From Climacteris rufus (Eukaryota > Chordata > Aves > Passeriformes > Climacteridae): 64,000 nt of DNA. Location of the stretch: the NCBI GenBank assembly GCA_013398175.1, contig VZRZ01006168.1:345921-409920 (forward strand), written 5' to 3'. A model generated the notes under the pieces. The model was not told the origin of the DNA, did no database searches, and saw only the letters and a program-made list of their open reading frames with translations. Position numbers and translations under genes: made by a program. Of this stretch, positions 25,641 through 39,231 are shown piece by piece (positions within the stretch are counted from its first letter, which is position 1; each line of letters starts with the position of its first letter).

Positions 25641-26601
25641 TGTTGTTCTGGTTATGTCCCATCCCAGTGTCTTACCCACACACAGCATACCTGCCTTTGA
25701 AGGAAGATGGAGATTGGAGAAACAGCTTTGATGTTGTTGCAAGAGACTGGACTGTTAATAGTTAAAGACAAACAATTGGCCATTTGCAAAAGCAGGAGGC
25801 AGTTGGTTGATGATGTGCTAAGTAACCACACAGGTGCAGAGGGGGTGCACACAAGCTGGGTTTTGAGCCAGAGGAGGGAAGAGGTTGACAAGAAGCAGAT
25901 ACTGTGAGATAGGATAATGATTTCTATTATGTCAATGCCCTTACACAAGCGGCTCAGGTGTGAAAAATCCCCTCTGAAGAAGCAGAAGGACATTCACACC
26001 TAGAACTGAAGGTATTCATCCCTTCTGAAGGCCCATAATTGGCTTAACTATGCTGGCATGAGAGACAGCTGTAACATCTTAAAAGGTATCATAAGCCATC
26101 AAAGACTCCTAGAGTACCCCATGTTACAACAGTGTAAAATTCTGTCCCACTCCCCCCCTGGGGAGGTACCTGGCCATTCCCACTTAACCTGAGCATATAT
26201 CAACTCATTGAACTTTGTGTTTTGTGGATTTCCCCCACTCCAGATGGATCAAGACTGTGACCATAACTTTGACCAATGGACACCAAAATTTCAACAGTGA
26301 AATCTCATCACTGGGTCCATGGGTGGGGATAGCTTTCTACCGTTATGCTTTCTTTTTTTTTTTTTCCCCTTATATATTTTCTTAAGTGTTATTTTTATGC
26401 TTTTATATGGTTGTATTTCTAAGAAAAATGGCTATATTTTAAAATTTATCAAATATCTTATTCTACCATAATGTTCTAAAGTTTGCAAGTAAAAGTTTGT
26501 TATTGAACCTCCTGAGAATTTTGTTGTTTCTTCCGTGCACACTGCACAGAGTAAATCAAACAACCTTCCTCTAAACCCACTGAGCAGACCAGGGCATAAC
26601 A
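25641..26601 (+). mobile_element. Probable ERV LTR, plus strand
   Basis: The block starts TGTTGTTCTGG and ends GGGCATAACA, giving TG...CA ends with a partial inverted repeat. The middle carries text typical of long ERVL-like LTRs of songbirds as I recall them ('aggcccataattggcttaac' near 26029; 'gagacagctgtaacatct' near 26060). The last 150 bases, with 'gttattgaacctcctgagaa' followed by 'cccactgagcagaccagggc', resemble R/U5. A T-rich run (26350-26366) interrupts it. No target duplication was found at these ends (GAGTC on the left, ACTAT on the right), so the limits are tentative. Short open frames at 25652-25993 and 25707-25907 overlap on opposite strands and are not genes. Confidence 0.55.
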
Positions 26602-27974
26602 ACTATGGGCAATACTCAGCAATATCCCTAACACTGTTATATTATCAAAAATATTCTATATACAAATGCAAAACCCAACACTGTAAAGGCTGATATGAGG
26701 AAGGTTAACTCCATTCCATCCAAGACCATTATGCTCAGGACTTCCATGAACGTGGTGGTTTGAATTGGTACTCGACAAATTAAAAATATAGGGGGATTTA
26801 AAATATGATTTGCGTAATATTTTCACTCCTGAACTGCTGTCATTTATGTACTAGTGTTAGTATACATAGACACTTCAAATCACTGCCTAACAAGTATGGT
26901 TACATACAACAGTTCGGTGCAGTTCTTCTATCAAGCTCAGTTTAAAATGCTATCGTGAAAACTGGTAGAGACTATTCTTGCTAATCCCAGAGTTAAGTTA
27001 AAGTATAATATCTTTGTATTAAGATATTGGCTTTATTTGAGACCTAGGAAAAACAAGCACTTCTAATTAGTAAAGATGACAAATTTTCTCCTTTGTGTTT
27101 GTGTGGGACCTTTCAATACAACTTAGCTCATTAGACTGGGAAAGGCTGCTGATGCAAGTGGTCTAGTGGAGGTAATTAATGGAGCTTTGTCCAATAAAGT
27201 GTGACATCAAACTTTGTCATTTAAGACTTTAGACACCTCTGGGGACACCAAAGACAAACCTGTAAACAAGACCACACACACACAATGCATAGAAGCAGCA
27301 ATGTGGTGCAGAAAGATAGTAAGCATATCTGATTGCTTGGACCCAGGCAGGTAGGCAGATAAGATACTTACATTTAAAATGGTAGAAGTTGAGAAAATTG
27401 CCCAAATAGATTCTGTCTTATTTTTTTTGTCTTTTCAAAGTGTAGCCTTGCTAATTATATGAGATTTAATCCTGAAACTAAAAAAGTAATATGTGGCATT
27501 TATGTGATAAATATTAAGGAAAATACAGAAAATAAAATTCTGCATTAATAAAAAGAAAAAACCCTGCATAAATAAATAGCACTCAGGGAAAAGAGACAAA
27601 GAGTCTAAGGACATATATTATTGGTGGAATGTCTAAGCCATTAAGGATAATAAATATAATATGGGAACTGCCTTAGCAGATATATATTGAACAATAGAGA
27701 AAATAAATACAGTTCAGTATTTTTTTAATTACTACAGTGACTGGATGTAACAGAGAACATTAAAGTACTGCTTCCTAGTGATAATTCTAGAATTACTCAA
27801 TTTCCATTTCATTTCCATATTTCCATTTCTAATACTGCCGTAAGGAAGAACTATTAAGCCTATTAGATAAGAATCCATTTAGTACAGCAGAAATTAAGCA
27901 AGCCAGTATATTTTACTAAGGGAATGTGATGAGAAAGCAGTATGAAGTTTTGCACTAGTTGGTATGTTCTTCTA
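26602..27974. other. AT-rich DNA, nothing recognised
   Basis: About 1.4 kb without a gene, RNA or recognised repeat family. Confidence 0.5.
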
Positions 27975-28030
27975 TAAACAAACAAACAAACAAACAAACA
28001 AATATATATATATATAATATATATATATAA
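27975..28030. repeat. Compound (AAAC)n-(AT)n microsatellite
   Basis: About seven AAAC units (27975-28001) run directly into an AT dinucleotide stretch (about 28002-28030) broken by one extra base. Such AT runs can form cruciforms or unpaired DNA. Confidence 0.9.
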
Positions 28031-30990
28031 TAAAGATGCTATCACTGGAGCAGAATGAGGTAAGCTCCGTCTTGTACAGGTGCTGCATGAAATACAGTAT
28101 TTGAACATGTTTAGATTTTCTCAGGTTTTATGTCTTAGGTCCACTAAAGCTCACCAAACTGACATGGTTAAGTCATACCAGGATGTGGCCAACATCACAA
28201 ATTATGACATCATATACTCAATTAAAATAGATAAAATAGCATATTAGAGTGACATTGGTAGATGTTAAGATTCAACAGATGCTGAATGGAACTCAGGTTT
28301 TAGGCCTAAAGTTTAGAGCATTAAGCCTAGCATACAACCATGAGATTCAGGAGTTCTTCAGAAGTTTTCACATGGATCTGTGCCCCAGTGTTACCTCAGC
28401 TTTGCAATGAAATGACAAACAGAGGCTTCCCTTAGTAGCCACAGACATTATTCTAAACTAACATAATAAATAAACTAATATTGACATTTAAAATCTTGGA
28501 GTAATCAGTAATTTAATAAAGAATTCAAGATGGGACAGAGTTACATGTGCTTATGCAGGTGAGATTTTGTACAAAGAATGATTTAAATTGGTGGTGTAAG
28601 AAAAAATAGGAAGATGAGGACATTTTGAAAAATGCCAATCAATCTACTTGGGATAAGTTACCTGAAACACATCCAGTTGGTGGAAGCGTGTAAATGCTGC
28701 AAAGTAGTGAAGGAGTAGAGAAATATAAAAGAGCAGGGCTACATTGATCTGCCTATGCCACAGGGCAAAGACTAACAGTCTCTGAAATTCATATGCATCT
28801 GTCCTTGAACGATTTTACTCCATATAAGAAGCTCATTACTGGACTTAAACAAGTAAATGAGAAAAATAATTTTCAAAGAGCTGAAGAAGTATCAACATAT
28901 ACACTATTTGAAATATTACAATTGATTTCACATGATATACCAACTTTATTGTATATCCTGTGTATCTGCATTTGGAATTCAATAATCAGTTGCCATGGAC
29001 AATGAAGTAAAGGTCTGTTAATCAATGCAAAGTAAAAGTTAATTGGAATTTGTACTGGTTAAATGGGCCTGTGTCCGAAATCAGAGCATCCCAGACACTA
29101 AAACCCATGTCTGAATTTCTCTGTGTGTGAGGTTGGCAACAATAAAAACTACATGATTGTCGCTACCTATTTAAATCTCATGAGGTTTTGCAACATGACA
29201 CATGAGAAAATCCAAGATATTTCCTGTGTCTTAGGGCCAAATCATAGTTGCACAGTTTCTTTGTGCTTAGGGGAAAATAAGAATGGTTTGACTGACTTCT
29301 TACTTGCCTAAGGCCACATATTCTTGTCAGTTTACAGATGTACTGCACTTGATATTACAGAGTTTAATATTAACAAAAGAATGCAATTTGGCTGAAGGAG
29401 GTCATATCATAAATGACAACTGTACTTCTCTATAGTAATCCAAATATGGAAAATCACTATAGAGGGTACTGGAGGTTACTGGATGCTGGTTCCAATATTT
29501 ATGTTAATATTAAAATGCTGTCACTAATTTTGAAGTTTTGTGTTGTAAGATTCAAGCCAACTGACTTACAGATATTTTCTGCCTTCTAGAAAGAGCTTGA
29601 AAGAGTTTCTGCAATGATACAAAAATAGCTCTACCTAAGTGAGTAGCTCTACCCAAGTGAGTCGTAAGTAATTCTGTTGAAATTGTTACACAAACACTGT
29701 ACAACTAATTTCAAAATAATGTACTAATCTTATAAGTAAATGCATGTATATGCAGCATAATATTATCAACATAACAAAGAAAGGAATCTTACTATGGAAA
29801 AATGTCTAAGTTTGTTAATTTTAAAAGAAATTCTATGATGTAGCCATAGAAACTTTGCCCAATTTTCCGTTAAATTCCTCTATTGTATCTGCAAATAGGA
29901 ATTTCAACATCAATGAGACACTGCTATGGGAAAACATCTGAAATAATCATTTTTGGGGGTTTTAATAGAATTTAACTCTATCTCTAAGATAAATCTGTAC
30001 CAGTATAAATATGCAAGGAACATTTTTTCAGGTATCTGAGATGCAAATTTAGTCTAACCCTTTTATCTTGTGGTTTTCTGTGCTGTCGCTAGGCTGCTTG
30101 AAGGGTATCAGAGTAGTCCAGAAACTTTCTAACTTCCATCTTTTCCATCATAATGCTGCTATTGGCAATGCCTCCTGGTCTTTGGCCTACTTCATGTTCT
30201 CTTACATTTGTAAAAGTTTTTCTGTGACTTATAGAAAGGTTCATAAATGTATATTATTTTTAAAACAACCTTCTTTATAAGTTATTTCCTTTGGTTAAGA
30301 CTGGCCTCTTCTGTTACTCTACAATTCCTCACACAGTAAGGAAATGCAGCTACTATGTTGTAGCTCCATAAAAACGACTTTGCCATTTTTTTTGTTGGCC
30401 TTGTGACCAAGTGCTTGTTGTCTCCACTGCCCGAGCTTGAGCTGTGCCACTATTACCAACACTTAAAACAGGTTTATTGTTGAGCAGTAACACTCATAAA
30501 TATGTTTTGGCTTCTCCAGGGTTGTACTGAATCAACCTGTTTGGTATATATATAACACCATGCTGTTAATAGGTAATATTGACCTTTTGAGAAAAGGATT
30601 ATTTTAGACTGATTAAACAGTTTCACCAGACTGTGACAGTGCTTTGGTACCCTAGTTCACTCAGAGCTAATTGGTATATCCCTTCATTTCACTGTATTGT
30701 ATCATATAAGTGTGTTATAATTGTTTTGCTAAGTACAACTCATTGACTGGATGCATTTCTTCTCTTGTTTGACTTCAGAGCTTTGATCCATTTACTCTTT
30801 CCTGTAACAAAGATCATCAAAACCTGACTAAATATACATGAAGTAATAAACCTGCTTTCTGTAAAATCACTACTTTTGGTAAGTAGCTATATATATGGGT
30901 CTTTATATTTCAGAATTGCTACTAAGATGTTCTAGAAATACAAATCAAATTAAGTTCTGATTATTACAGTGGTTTTCAGTGTTGTTTTTA
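28031..30990. other. AT-rich DNA without recognised genes
   Basis: About 3 kb. A short direct duplication lies near 29617-29655. No recognised repeat family or gene. Open frames are 70 codons or less. Confidence 0.5.
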
Positions 30991-31113
30991 TTTTCTCTTT
31001 TTCTTTTTCTTTTTCTTTCTTTTTCTTTTTCTTTTTCTTTTTCTTTTTCTTTTTCTTTTTCTTTTTCTTTTTCTTTTTCTTTTTTCCTTTTTCCTTTTTC
31101 CTTTTTCTTTTTC
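30991..31113. repeat. 123-base pure pyrimidine tract, (CTTTTT)n
   Basis: No purine occurs on the plus strand between the A at 30990 and the A at 31114. The core (about 31021-31082) is a regular hexamer with one C every six bases. Both ends vary to CTTTCT or CCTTTTT. The tract has mirror symmetry over most of its length, which is the sequence requirement for intramolecular triplex (H-DNA) formation. Two poly-F/S frames that pass through it (30969-31181 and 30979-31191) are translation artefacts of the repeat. Confidence 0.97.
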
Positions 31114-34100
31114 AAGAGAAGAAAAAATCTAAAGAAAGCTCAACTGGCCTTTCAAATATTACTCATCAGTCTTTTGGCTAGTTCTATTTGAATAGATTAT
31201 GATTTCTTGTCCTGAGCTGAATTGTTCTCCCTCTTGTTTACACTGCATTTACTGTGACCATGGAACTAAAAAAACAGAAATCACAGATAATGATGTTCTC
31301 CTATTAAAACAAATTTACATTTTTTTAGAGCAGATGGCTATATTAACACTTAGTAATAAAAACTGTCTTTTAGAATTAATTTTGAATTCTGTCAGTAATC
31401 CTGAAGTGTAACATTCACAGCCATTGCTGCTTTTGCAGCACATTAAGCTTTTATGAAAGTAAAAGTTAATTATATATGATGACTAAACTCCAGGGATCAT
31501 AATTAGCTGAACTGAATGGCTTCACATCAGTAATTAAATGTCATTTCACTCCATTGTACTGAGCCTTAAACCCTACTCTTAAAATGTGGGTATCGGAATC
31601 TGTTGTATCCATAGGACCATTTCTTAAAAAAACATAAATGGAACACTATACAAGATATACTAAGTGGAAACCATAATTATGTGTTAGTTTCAGAACTTAT
31701 GCATTAAGTAAGTTTGCCGTTTTCAGAATTTGTCTATGGAGAAGAGATTGTACCTTGGTTAGAATTTTTCTCTGGCTTTAGTATGTGGGGGAAGGAGGGG
31801 AATGTTTAGATTTTGCTTTTCTTTGTAAATGATTTTTCATTTATTTTTTTCTGCTTGACAAGGTGTGAAACTTCTCTGCACAATACTTAGATTGAATATA
31901 AAAAAATAAGTGGCTACATCCATCTCTGCATAGGGTTTGGCTTGATTGATGACATATCAGAGTTAAGATTTTATACAAAGAAATCATTTATCTTGAGTAG
32001 AACAAAACACAGAGCTTCACTACAAAGAGATGTTCTTGATCTGCATTGCTATGCAGAACTTGTTGGCTTTAAAGGACATAAGATGTAAAACTTCTTCTCT
32101 GCAATTTCTCTACACTACCTGTACATTTTAGCTGCTTGAAAACCCTATTTCCATATCCTCTTTCCAAAAAATGTAGGTAGTTAAAAAGTATATATTTAAA
32201 AACAACTTGTGAGAAGAATATTTAACATTAATTTTCCAGTTTTCTACTTTAAAGAATATGCAGAGTATTTTAAAACACATAAGGAGGGCTCCTGTAAATT
32301 CATTTAGGTGTTCTAAATATCCTTTCTGAGGTACCTCTGTTAACTATCAAAGGAAATCTTTATGCTCTTTGTTAGACCTAAGTTCAACACTTGAATTTAC
32401 AGCATAAACATTTTTCTTACTCACCCAACTCATAATTTAGGCTGCAAAATTATTTTTATCTGTTTTTAGCCTAAAGACGTTTAACTAATTTTTACTAAAT
32501 CCTTAAAAAAATGTAACTTGCTAAAATCTTTAAAATGTTGTTCTGTGTGTTCAGTGCATAAAAGATAAAATGTAATTGTTTTTATGTAGTACATTTTGGT
32601 TTTGCTCTGCTGGATTAAACATCCTACTACCATATGTTACCATTTCTTCTCTTCCATTCACCACCTGAGACAATACTGACCATTGCCAGTATCAGAGGAA
32701 TCCAGGTCCAGCACAAACAGATGGTCAAATTGTAGGAAAGCCAAATTTGGAGGACTTGTGGAGAATATATTCTTTTTTGTTTGTTTGTTTGTTTTTTTTT
32801 GGGTTTTTTTTTCGTTCATAGACATACTTTCACATTCAAAAGTCTCATAAAATTCAGTAGAAATCTCAAACAATTGAAAATACTGACATGTATCTTAGGC
32901 AAAATCAAAACAGATATGTTTGCATTCTCCATGTTACTGTCTAAACTGCCCTGAAAAGGAGCACAAATAAAATTTCACTATGCTTGTGCATATAAGAACC
33001 TCCTTTCTTTCTGAGATGGTATATTTTAATCATAGTGTCTAAATATAAGATAAGACTCAGATACAAGTAAAATAGTTTTTGCTCAATAGAGTGCCACTTT
33101 TCAGTTGTAATACCTGTCTGTATTTCTTGGTGTGCTGTATGTGTAAGGTAAAAAACATCATTAAATATCAAAGATGAAAAAGCTTACTGGTAAGTAAAGT
33201 CACATTATTTTTTATTGATGCAGGCTGAAAAATGCACATTAGCTGATGACTTACTATTGAGTAACTTGTTAAGGCACAGTAATACCTTTGATGAGTTTTT
33301 TTCTGTTCTATATTTCTGTTGCAAATACAATGCATTTCTGTTTGTATTAAGCAAATTCATACCAATGTAGATACATAATTATACACTTTCTAGGTGTGGA
33401 AAATAAAATTTAAACAGAATAACAGCTTTGACCAGGATCTATTTTTCTAGGTTTTTTTTCCTCCATTGTCAAAGCAATGAACTCTGCCTATCTGTTGAAG
33501 ATAATCCTGCCTTAAGGTCACGACAATGATTGAGTCATGCCAATTACAATCAAGTCTTCAGAAACAGGGTACCAATATCAGTACAAGAAAGAAAGGTATA
33601 TTTTCCTTTCATGTTAACAAAGGGATATCTTAGTGTCAGTATAAAATATCAGATTGATCAAATTTACATACACTGTTCTGAAGAAAAGAGGCATTCAGTT
33701 TGGTGGGTTTTTTATTAACTTGTAAGCAATCTAAAGGTAATTCCACCTATGCTGTCAATAACAGGTATCTGCAACAAACTATGCCACAATTCTATACATT
33801 CAAATTATGCTCTAAAATAGACCCTACCCAGCTATTAAAGTTGCATTTATTAATAAGTGCATATTTTCAATTTATGATTATATTTCTGTAATGATCATGA
33901 ATTTTTTCTTTCAAAGTATCAAGTTGTAATTTTGCTATAATCCTTTGGTTTTCTTCAAAGATGTTTAAGATGTATCTTTCATGAATATGGTGACATGGTT
34001 AGTGTTTCCTCAGTACAACCTAATTACACTTGTGTCCTTTCTCACTTTGCAAAAATAGCAATCACTTAAGAGAAACTGATCACAAGGGAAGGTTGAAAGA

Positions 34101-37100
34101 CCTGACAGAAGGAATACTTGTTTTCATAACCGATTACATTTATAATTGTTATTACTTATTCCTTACATTAATAACATTGATATCAAAACTATTTTACAAT
34201 AAATTATTAGGTGGTCCTAAACTCTTAATGTTTGTGTTTAACAAGAGGAAATTACAACATCCTGTTGGCAGACCTAAATTCTGCTCCTGACTCCTTAGGC
34301 CATGGATAAGCAAATAATTCTTGGTTTGGAGAAATTGGAGGATTTTTGAATGCATTAATTTCTCTAAGCCTTGTAGTCAATGCAAATTAAGATGACCCAA
34401 GGATCCTTGTCATTCTTAACACAAAATTTCAATTTATATTGCCTTTGTATGTCCCTCAGCCTTCTTGGAACAACAGTGAAGACCATAAGAAAGATGAAAC
34501 AAGAGTGTAACAGTTACTATAAACATACACAACTTAGTCATGGGTGACTGGGGGAGTAATTCTAGATGAACTCCTCTACCCTACCTCAAAAAATCTTTGC
34601 CGAGTGGACCTCCATGAAATCAGCCTTCAGTTTAACATTTCTGGAATATTTATTATGTAAAGTAAAGATTAACCCACTCCAACACTAATGTAGTCAATTC
34701 AAAGTTTATCAGTGTTTTGCTATTCAAAACCTTATGTGTTTAACCAGGTTTAGGTTAGATTTGGTTCTTAAAGATTTCTCTTCCCCTCTTCCTCTCCCCT
34801 TCTCTTCTGTCATCTCTGTCTTTGAGAGTTTTAATCATTACTCAGTAGACTTTTAACTACAAAGCAGTTGTGTAGATGCTTAAAATGGATAGGATGTGTC
34901 CTGAGATGCTGAAGTGCTGAAACACAATGAGATAACTTGCTACAATGGTAATAGCTGAAGAATGAGCTCATTATTTGAAAGCGTTGTGACTAGAATTAGC
35001 CTTCTTAACCCAAAGATTTTCACACACACTACTCACATTCTTGTTGTTCTCCTAGAATATAAAGATGTCAATGTTTCCCTTCAGATAAAGTCAGAATCCT
35101 AAACTACAATGCCCCCAGTCTAATGGTCTCATCCTCTTAAATGCTAGAAGGTTTTTATTCTGACACTTGAAAAGATTTCACCTACCTTGAGAATGGGAAA
35201 ATAAAAAGGTGAAAGAATGAAACACAAAATAAAATAGAAAATCAACACCTTATATTTATATGTGGTAGAAAAATCCTTAACTTATCTTTCTTTCCCCTAA
35301 CATACAGGCTCAATAATGCATTTAAAAATAAAATAGCTCAATGGTATCTGAGACTAAGGGTATTTCTTTCTGAGCAAAGAGAAAAAGGTACAGTATGAAT
35401 GTAAATAGCTAATGTCAAATAGGCTGGATGGCCCACACAGCTGGTAACAAGATGGATCATTACACCTCTTGGTCACTTCTTCACAACTGTACCAGATCAG
35501 TAGAGACAGAAATTGTTACCCTCTGACAGCTTTTCAATGCCTTATGTGAAATGAATTACTGGGTTTAGTATCAGTTCTAATGATCAAGTATCCACAATGT
35601 AAATGACATTAATTGGCATCTTTGTGTGGTAATACAAGCAGAGAGGCCAATGCCTAAATTGTCTTGAAGACTTAAAAAGAGATATTGTCCCTCTGGAGGT
35701 GGTCAGTCACAGTCATTCTTAAGGTCTATTGGTAGAAAATGGTAGTAAGAGCGCTGAGGTTTCTTTGGAGAAATGTGCACCCAGTGGAAGTGAGGTTTGA
35801 ATATTAACATTAATATTAATCAATATGTCTAAAGCTCTGAGCCATGGGATTCCTCCAACTAGGTCCTTGACAAAGGAAAGATAGATCTCCTGAAGTCCAT
35901 CATTGTAATCCTGCTTATGGCCCTAATTCTCTCCATGTAGAATCCTGTACTTCACCCTCTTATGCTCACTGCAGCCAAGGACACACCCAACCTTTCCTTC
36001 CCTAAGTCCTTTCCTGCACACTTTTTTTTTTTTACACTAGAAATGGAAAATAAAAGATGTTCCAAATAGTAAATTTATTATTTTGAGGCAGCACTGATAG
36101 CTGGATTCTTACAGAACAGTCACTCAAGCTCAGTTTCCCACTTTTCTTTCCCCATGTCTGGTTTGTGTGCCCTCAGGAAGTCACGCAAGAGGAAATGTTC
36201 TTCCCTTCAGAGAGTAGACCAATGGTATTACCTTAAAATTTAGCCAATAGTCTGAATTTATAAATAGCTCTCTGTTTTCAGACATTACAAGTCTCTGCAG
36301 TTTCTGTCTATTGTCAGTATACAGTACCCTTGGACTTTTCTTGTTAACTGGTCAACCTGTATCTTGATATGTAATTTAGCAATTGTTAGAGATAAATCAG
36401 GCACATTTGACAGATGCCACATCTAATTAGACTGTAAAAGTTAAATATATTCCTCTGTGATGGTCCATTAGAAACATGGTTGTGAAGAAATTACTAATCC
36501 ATAAAGAATTGTCTGTAGGAACTCACACTGATATTTTTTATATCACTTGTCTTTTCCAATTGAGAAATATTATCCCTTGTCTTTTAATGAATGGATATTC
36601 TGCTTACAAGTAGCACTATGGACTATAGAATAAAACCTTTATTAAACCACTTTATATTCTATTGTACTGCCTGATCCTTTAAAAAGAAACATTCAAAACA
36701 GCTTGTAACATAAAAAAAATTAAATCCTCTTTAAAACACCCTTAGATTTACCGTTCTAATGATAGAAGAGAATCCAAACAACAAAAAAAGAACATGTAGG
36801 AACACATGCTTAAGAAGAAATCAATGATGAAAATAAGCGTGTCTTTTTAAAAGATGTTTCTTCAACAAAACCTATTAAAATTTTACCTACATTGTTGTCA
36901 AAACTCTCCAAGAGTGAACTTTAAATAGTTCCCTGTAAAATGCAGAAATGAACCTGTATTTATTTTGAAAGAAGTGAGTTCATTGTCAAGCACAAGATCT
37001 GTCATTCTGGGCTGACCAAATACTTTCATCTTGAAAGCAGAACCCATGTTTTACGTTTATGCACTATTTCAAAAGCTTGAAACTGCTTACTTTTCTGTAA

Positions 37101-38499
37101 GACAGGAGTTATAGAAATTAACCTAAACCTGACATTAACTATAGTTCTAAAAATTTTAATGAGTGTTGTAAACATTAAGATATCTGACCAGAAGGCACCA
37201 ATATTGCTTGAAGGATACCTGTGGGAAACCCGAGTGAAACACAAGACTAATTTTTGTGATTTACTCCAGGCTTTTTTAAATGTTGAAAAAAATAATAGTT
37301 TCTATTTGGACTGTTTTTTCATTTTTCCCCCCTGATTTTAATTACGTGAAAGGAACTAATATATGTCTGATTCACAGGGGGCTTAAGGGGGTTTGCTTCA
37401 GCTTAGGCTTGGATGTGCTGAGACTTGTTATCACGAAGATCTCTTGTCATTTTGGTACTGAAACTCAAAGTTTCTTAGTGTATACATTATAATCTATTGT
37501 ATCACATAGAGACAATATATGCTTTTTTTAAACTATTCTATATCAGGTTATTTAACTGTCTTTAATAGTCATATTCATTTGCTGTCTAAGCAAATGAAAC
37601 AGAATTTAATGTGAAGAGATGTATCTGCATGAAAGGTTGGCTAGAAAGATTGTACAGAAGTGCTGATCAAAACCTAGACATTATATGCTGGGTTTGTATT
37701 TCTTAAGAAAATATCACTTGTCATGGAAAAGAAAAACTTACCTTTCTACACAGGGTTGTTCAGAATATTTGAATACTCTGAGCAGTTTGGGGCAGTGAAA
37801 TGCAATTTAGCACATCAAATTGTGGATTCTGATGATGGCAATGTCATTATGATAAAGAAAAGGTTGGTGAAAAGAGAAAGTATCAAAAAGACACATTTTT
37901 ACTACATTATAAACCACTTTCTAAGTGTCAGGTGGTCAGCAACTACTGTGATAAAATTGTTATAATGTCAAGAATTTTTAGGAACAAAAGAACATACAAT
38001 TTTACATGCTATTTAGCAGAGAGTTGGTGTATCTTAGCTATATTCTTAGCCAGCCATTTTTAAAATGGATTCCTCCTTGTATCTCAAAGACTTTCTCTCT
38101 AAACATAAAAGTAGATGACTACTTACTGCTCTCTACTGGCAATACAGTCATTTAGGGATTAGAATTCTGCAAACAGCAAGCTCTATAGCCCTAAGGAGCC
38201 AGTCATATAATAAATTAAATGCAAGAAAAAATCAAACTGATATCAGAAAAAAACCACCAAATTTTGAATTCAGTAGTGGAAGAATATAATGAGAAGCATC
38301 CTAGAATGATACTAGGAGTTCCAGGTTTGGAAACACTATGAAATCTATCTCCCAGGCACCAAAGTTTGTATTTCTTTCCAGATCCAAGTATTTCTCCAGC
38401 TTCTGGTCATCCTTAAAGAAGGAAGTCTAGAAGATATGGTTCATGCCTGAAAACTGTCAAAATTCAATCCATTAAAGATCTTCTGAAACCTTTTGGACT
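31114..38499. other. AT-rich DNA without recognised genes
   Basis: The longest plain stretch (about 7.4 kb). Contents: a T/G-rich run (32772-32812), a T run (36023-36034), a pyrimidine-rich run (about 34780-34825) and scattered open frames under 90 codons. No repeat family, RNA or gene was recognised. It reads as unique intergenic or intronic DNA. Confidence 0.5.
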
Positions 38500-38925
38500 T
38501 GTGCATTGGGTCTGGCTGAGCTGGAGTTCTTTTTCCCACAGCAGTTCTCACAGTTCTGTGCTTTCCATTGGCAGCTGAAAAGGAGTTGAAAACACACCAG
38601 TGTTTTGGCTGCTGCTGGGCAGAACTGCCACAGTATCAGTGCTGCCTCCCAATATCCCACTCCATCAAGGGGCCAGGAGTGGGCAAGATCCCAGGAGGGG
38701 GAATAAACCATGCCAGCTGACCCAAAGTAACCAAAGGGCTATTCCAGACCATATGACATCAGCTCAAGTATAAAAACTAAGGGAAGGAGGAATAATGGGG
38801 AGCATTTTTTATTTACAGTGTTTTTCTTCTGGAGCAACTGCTCCATGTGCTGAAGCCCTGCTTCCTGGGAAGTGGATGAACATCACCAGCAGATAGGAAG
38901 TAGAGATTTTTTTTTCCCCCTTTGC
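38500..38925 (+). mobile_element. 3'-truncated ERVL-type LTR, plus strand
   Basis: The block begins TGTGCATTGGGTCTGGCTGA and then follows the known layout of this bird LTR group: 'acaccagtgttttggctgct' (38597-38616), 'gccaggagtgggcaagatcc' (38672-38691), 'agctgacccaaagtaacc' (38714-38731), 'ccagaccatatgacatcagc' (38744-38763) and the TATA-like 'tataaaaac' (38770-38778). The text 'tgctgaagccctgcttcctg' (38849-38868) is R/U5. The expected 3' end, running into the CA terminus, is missing. Instead a reversed LTR piece begins at about 38930. No internal viral genes are present. Confidence 0.82.
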
Positions 38926-38929
38926 TAAT

Positions 38930-39146
38930 GCATATGCAAAATTTGTGGTTTTTTTTCTTCTTCCAAAATATGTTATCACAGAGGCACTACCACCTTTCTT
39001 AATCGGCCCAGTCTTGACCAGTGGCTCATCCCTCTTTGAAGCCACCAGGAATTGGCTCTGCCGGACATGGATGAAGCTTCTAGGAGCTTCCCACAGAAGC
39101 CACTCCTGTAAACCTCCTGCTGCCAAAGTTTGGCCATGCAAACACA
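38930..39146 (-). mobile_element. ERVL-type LTR 5' part, minus strand, truncated
   Basis: On the minus strand this starts TGTGTTTGCATGGCCAAACT at 39146 and goes on to 'aggagtggcttctgtgggaa', 'gagccaattcctggtggc' and 'gtgcctctgtgataacat'. The same order of text opens the plus-strand LTR at 62361 ('gccaatccctgatgac' and 'atgcctctatgataacat'), so both belong to one LTR group. Only the first 220 bases or so are present. The rest of the LTR is absent, and its broken end meets the broken end of the plus-strand LTR to the left. Confidence 0.8.
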
Positions 39147-39231
39147 ATAAAACATGTCAGGAGACATTTTGTCTTATCAAGATGAAACGCTTAAATCATT
39201 ATCATATAAAGGCATTCAATGTTGGGAGTAG

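Noticed and set aside
30420..30560. Slightly GC-richer block considered as an LTR fragment
   Set aside because: No borders or signals in a consistent order were found.
30969..31191. Two poly-F/S frames
   Set aside because: Translation artefacts of the (CTTTTT)n tract.
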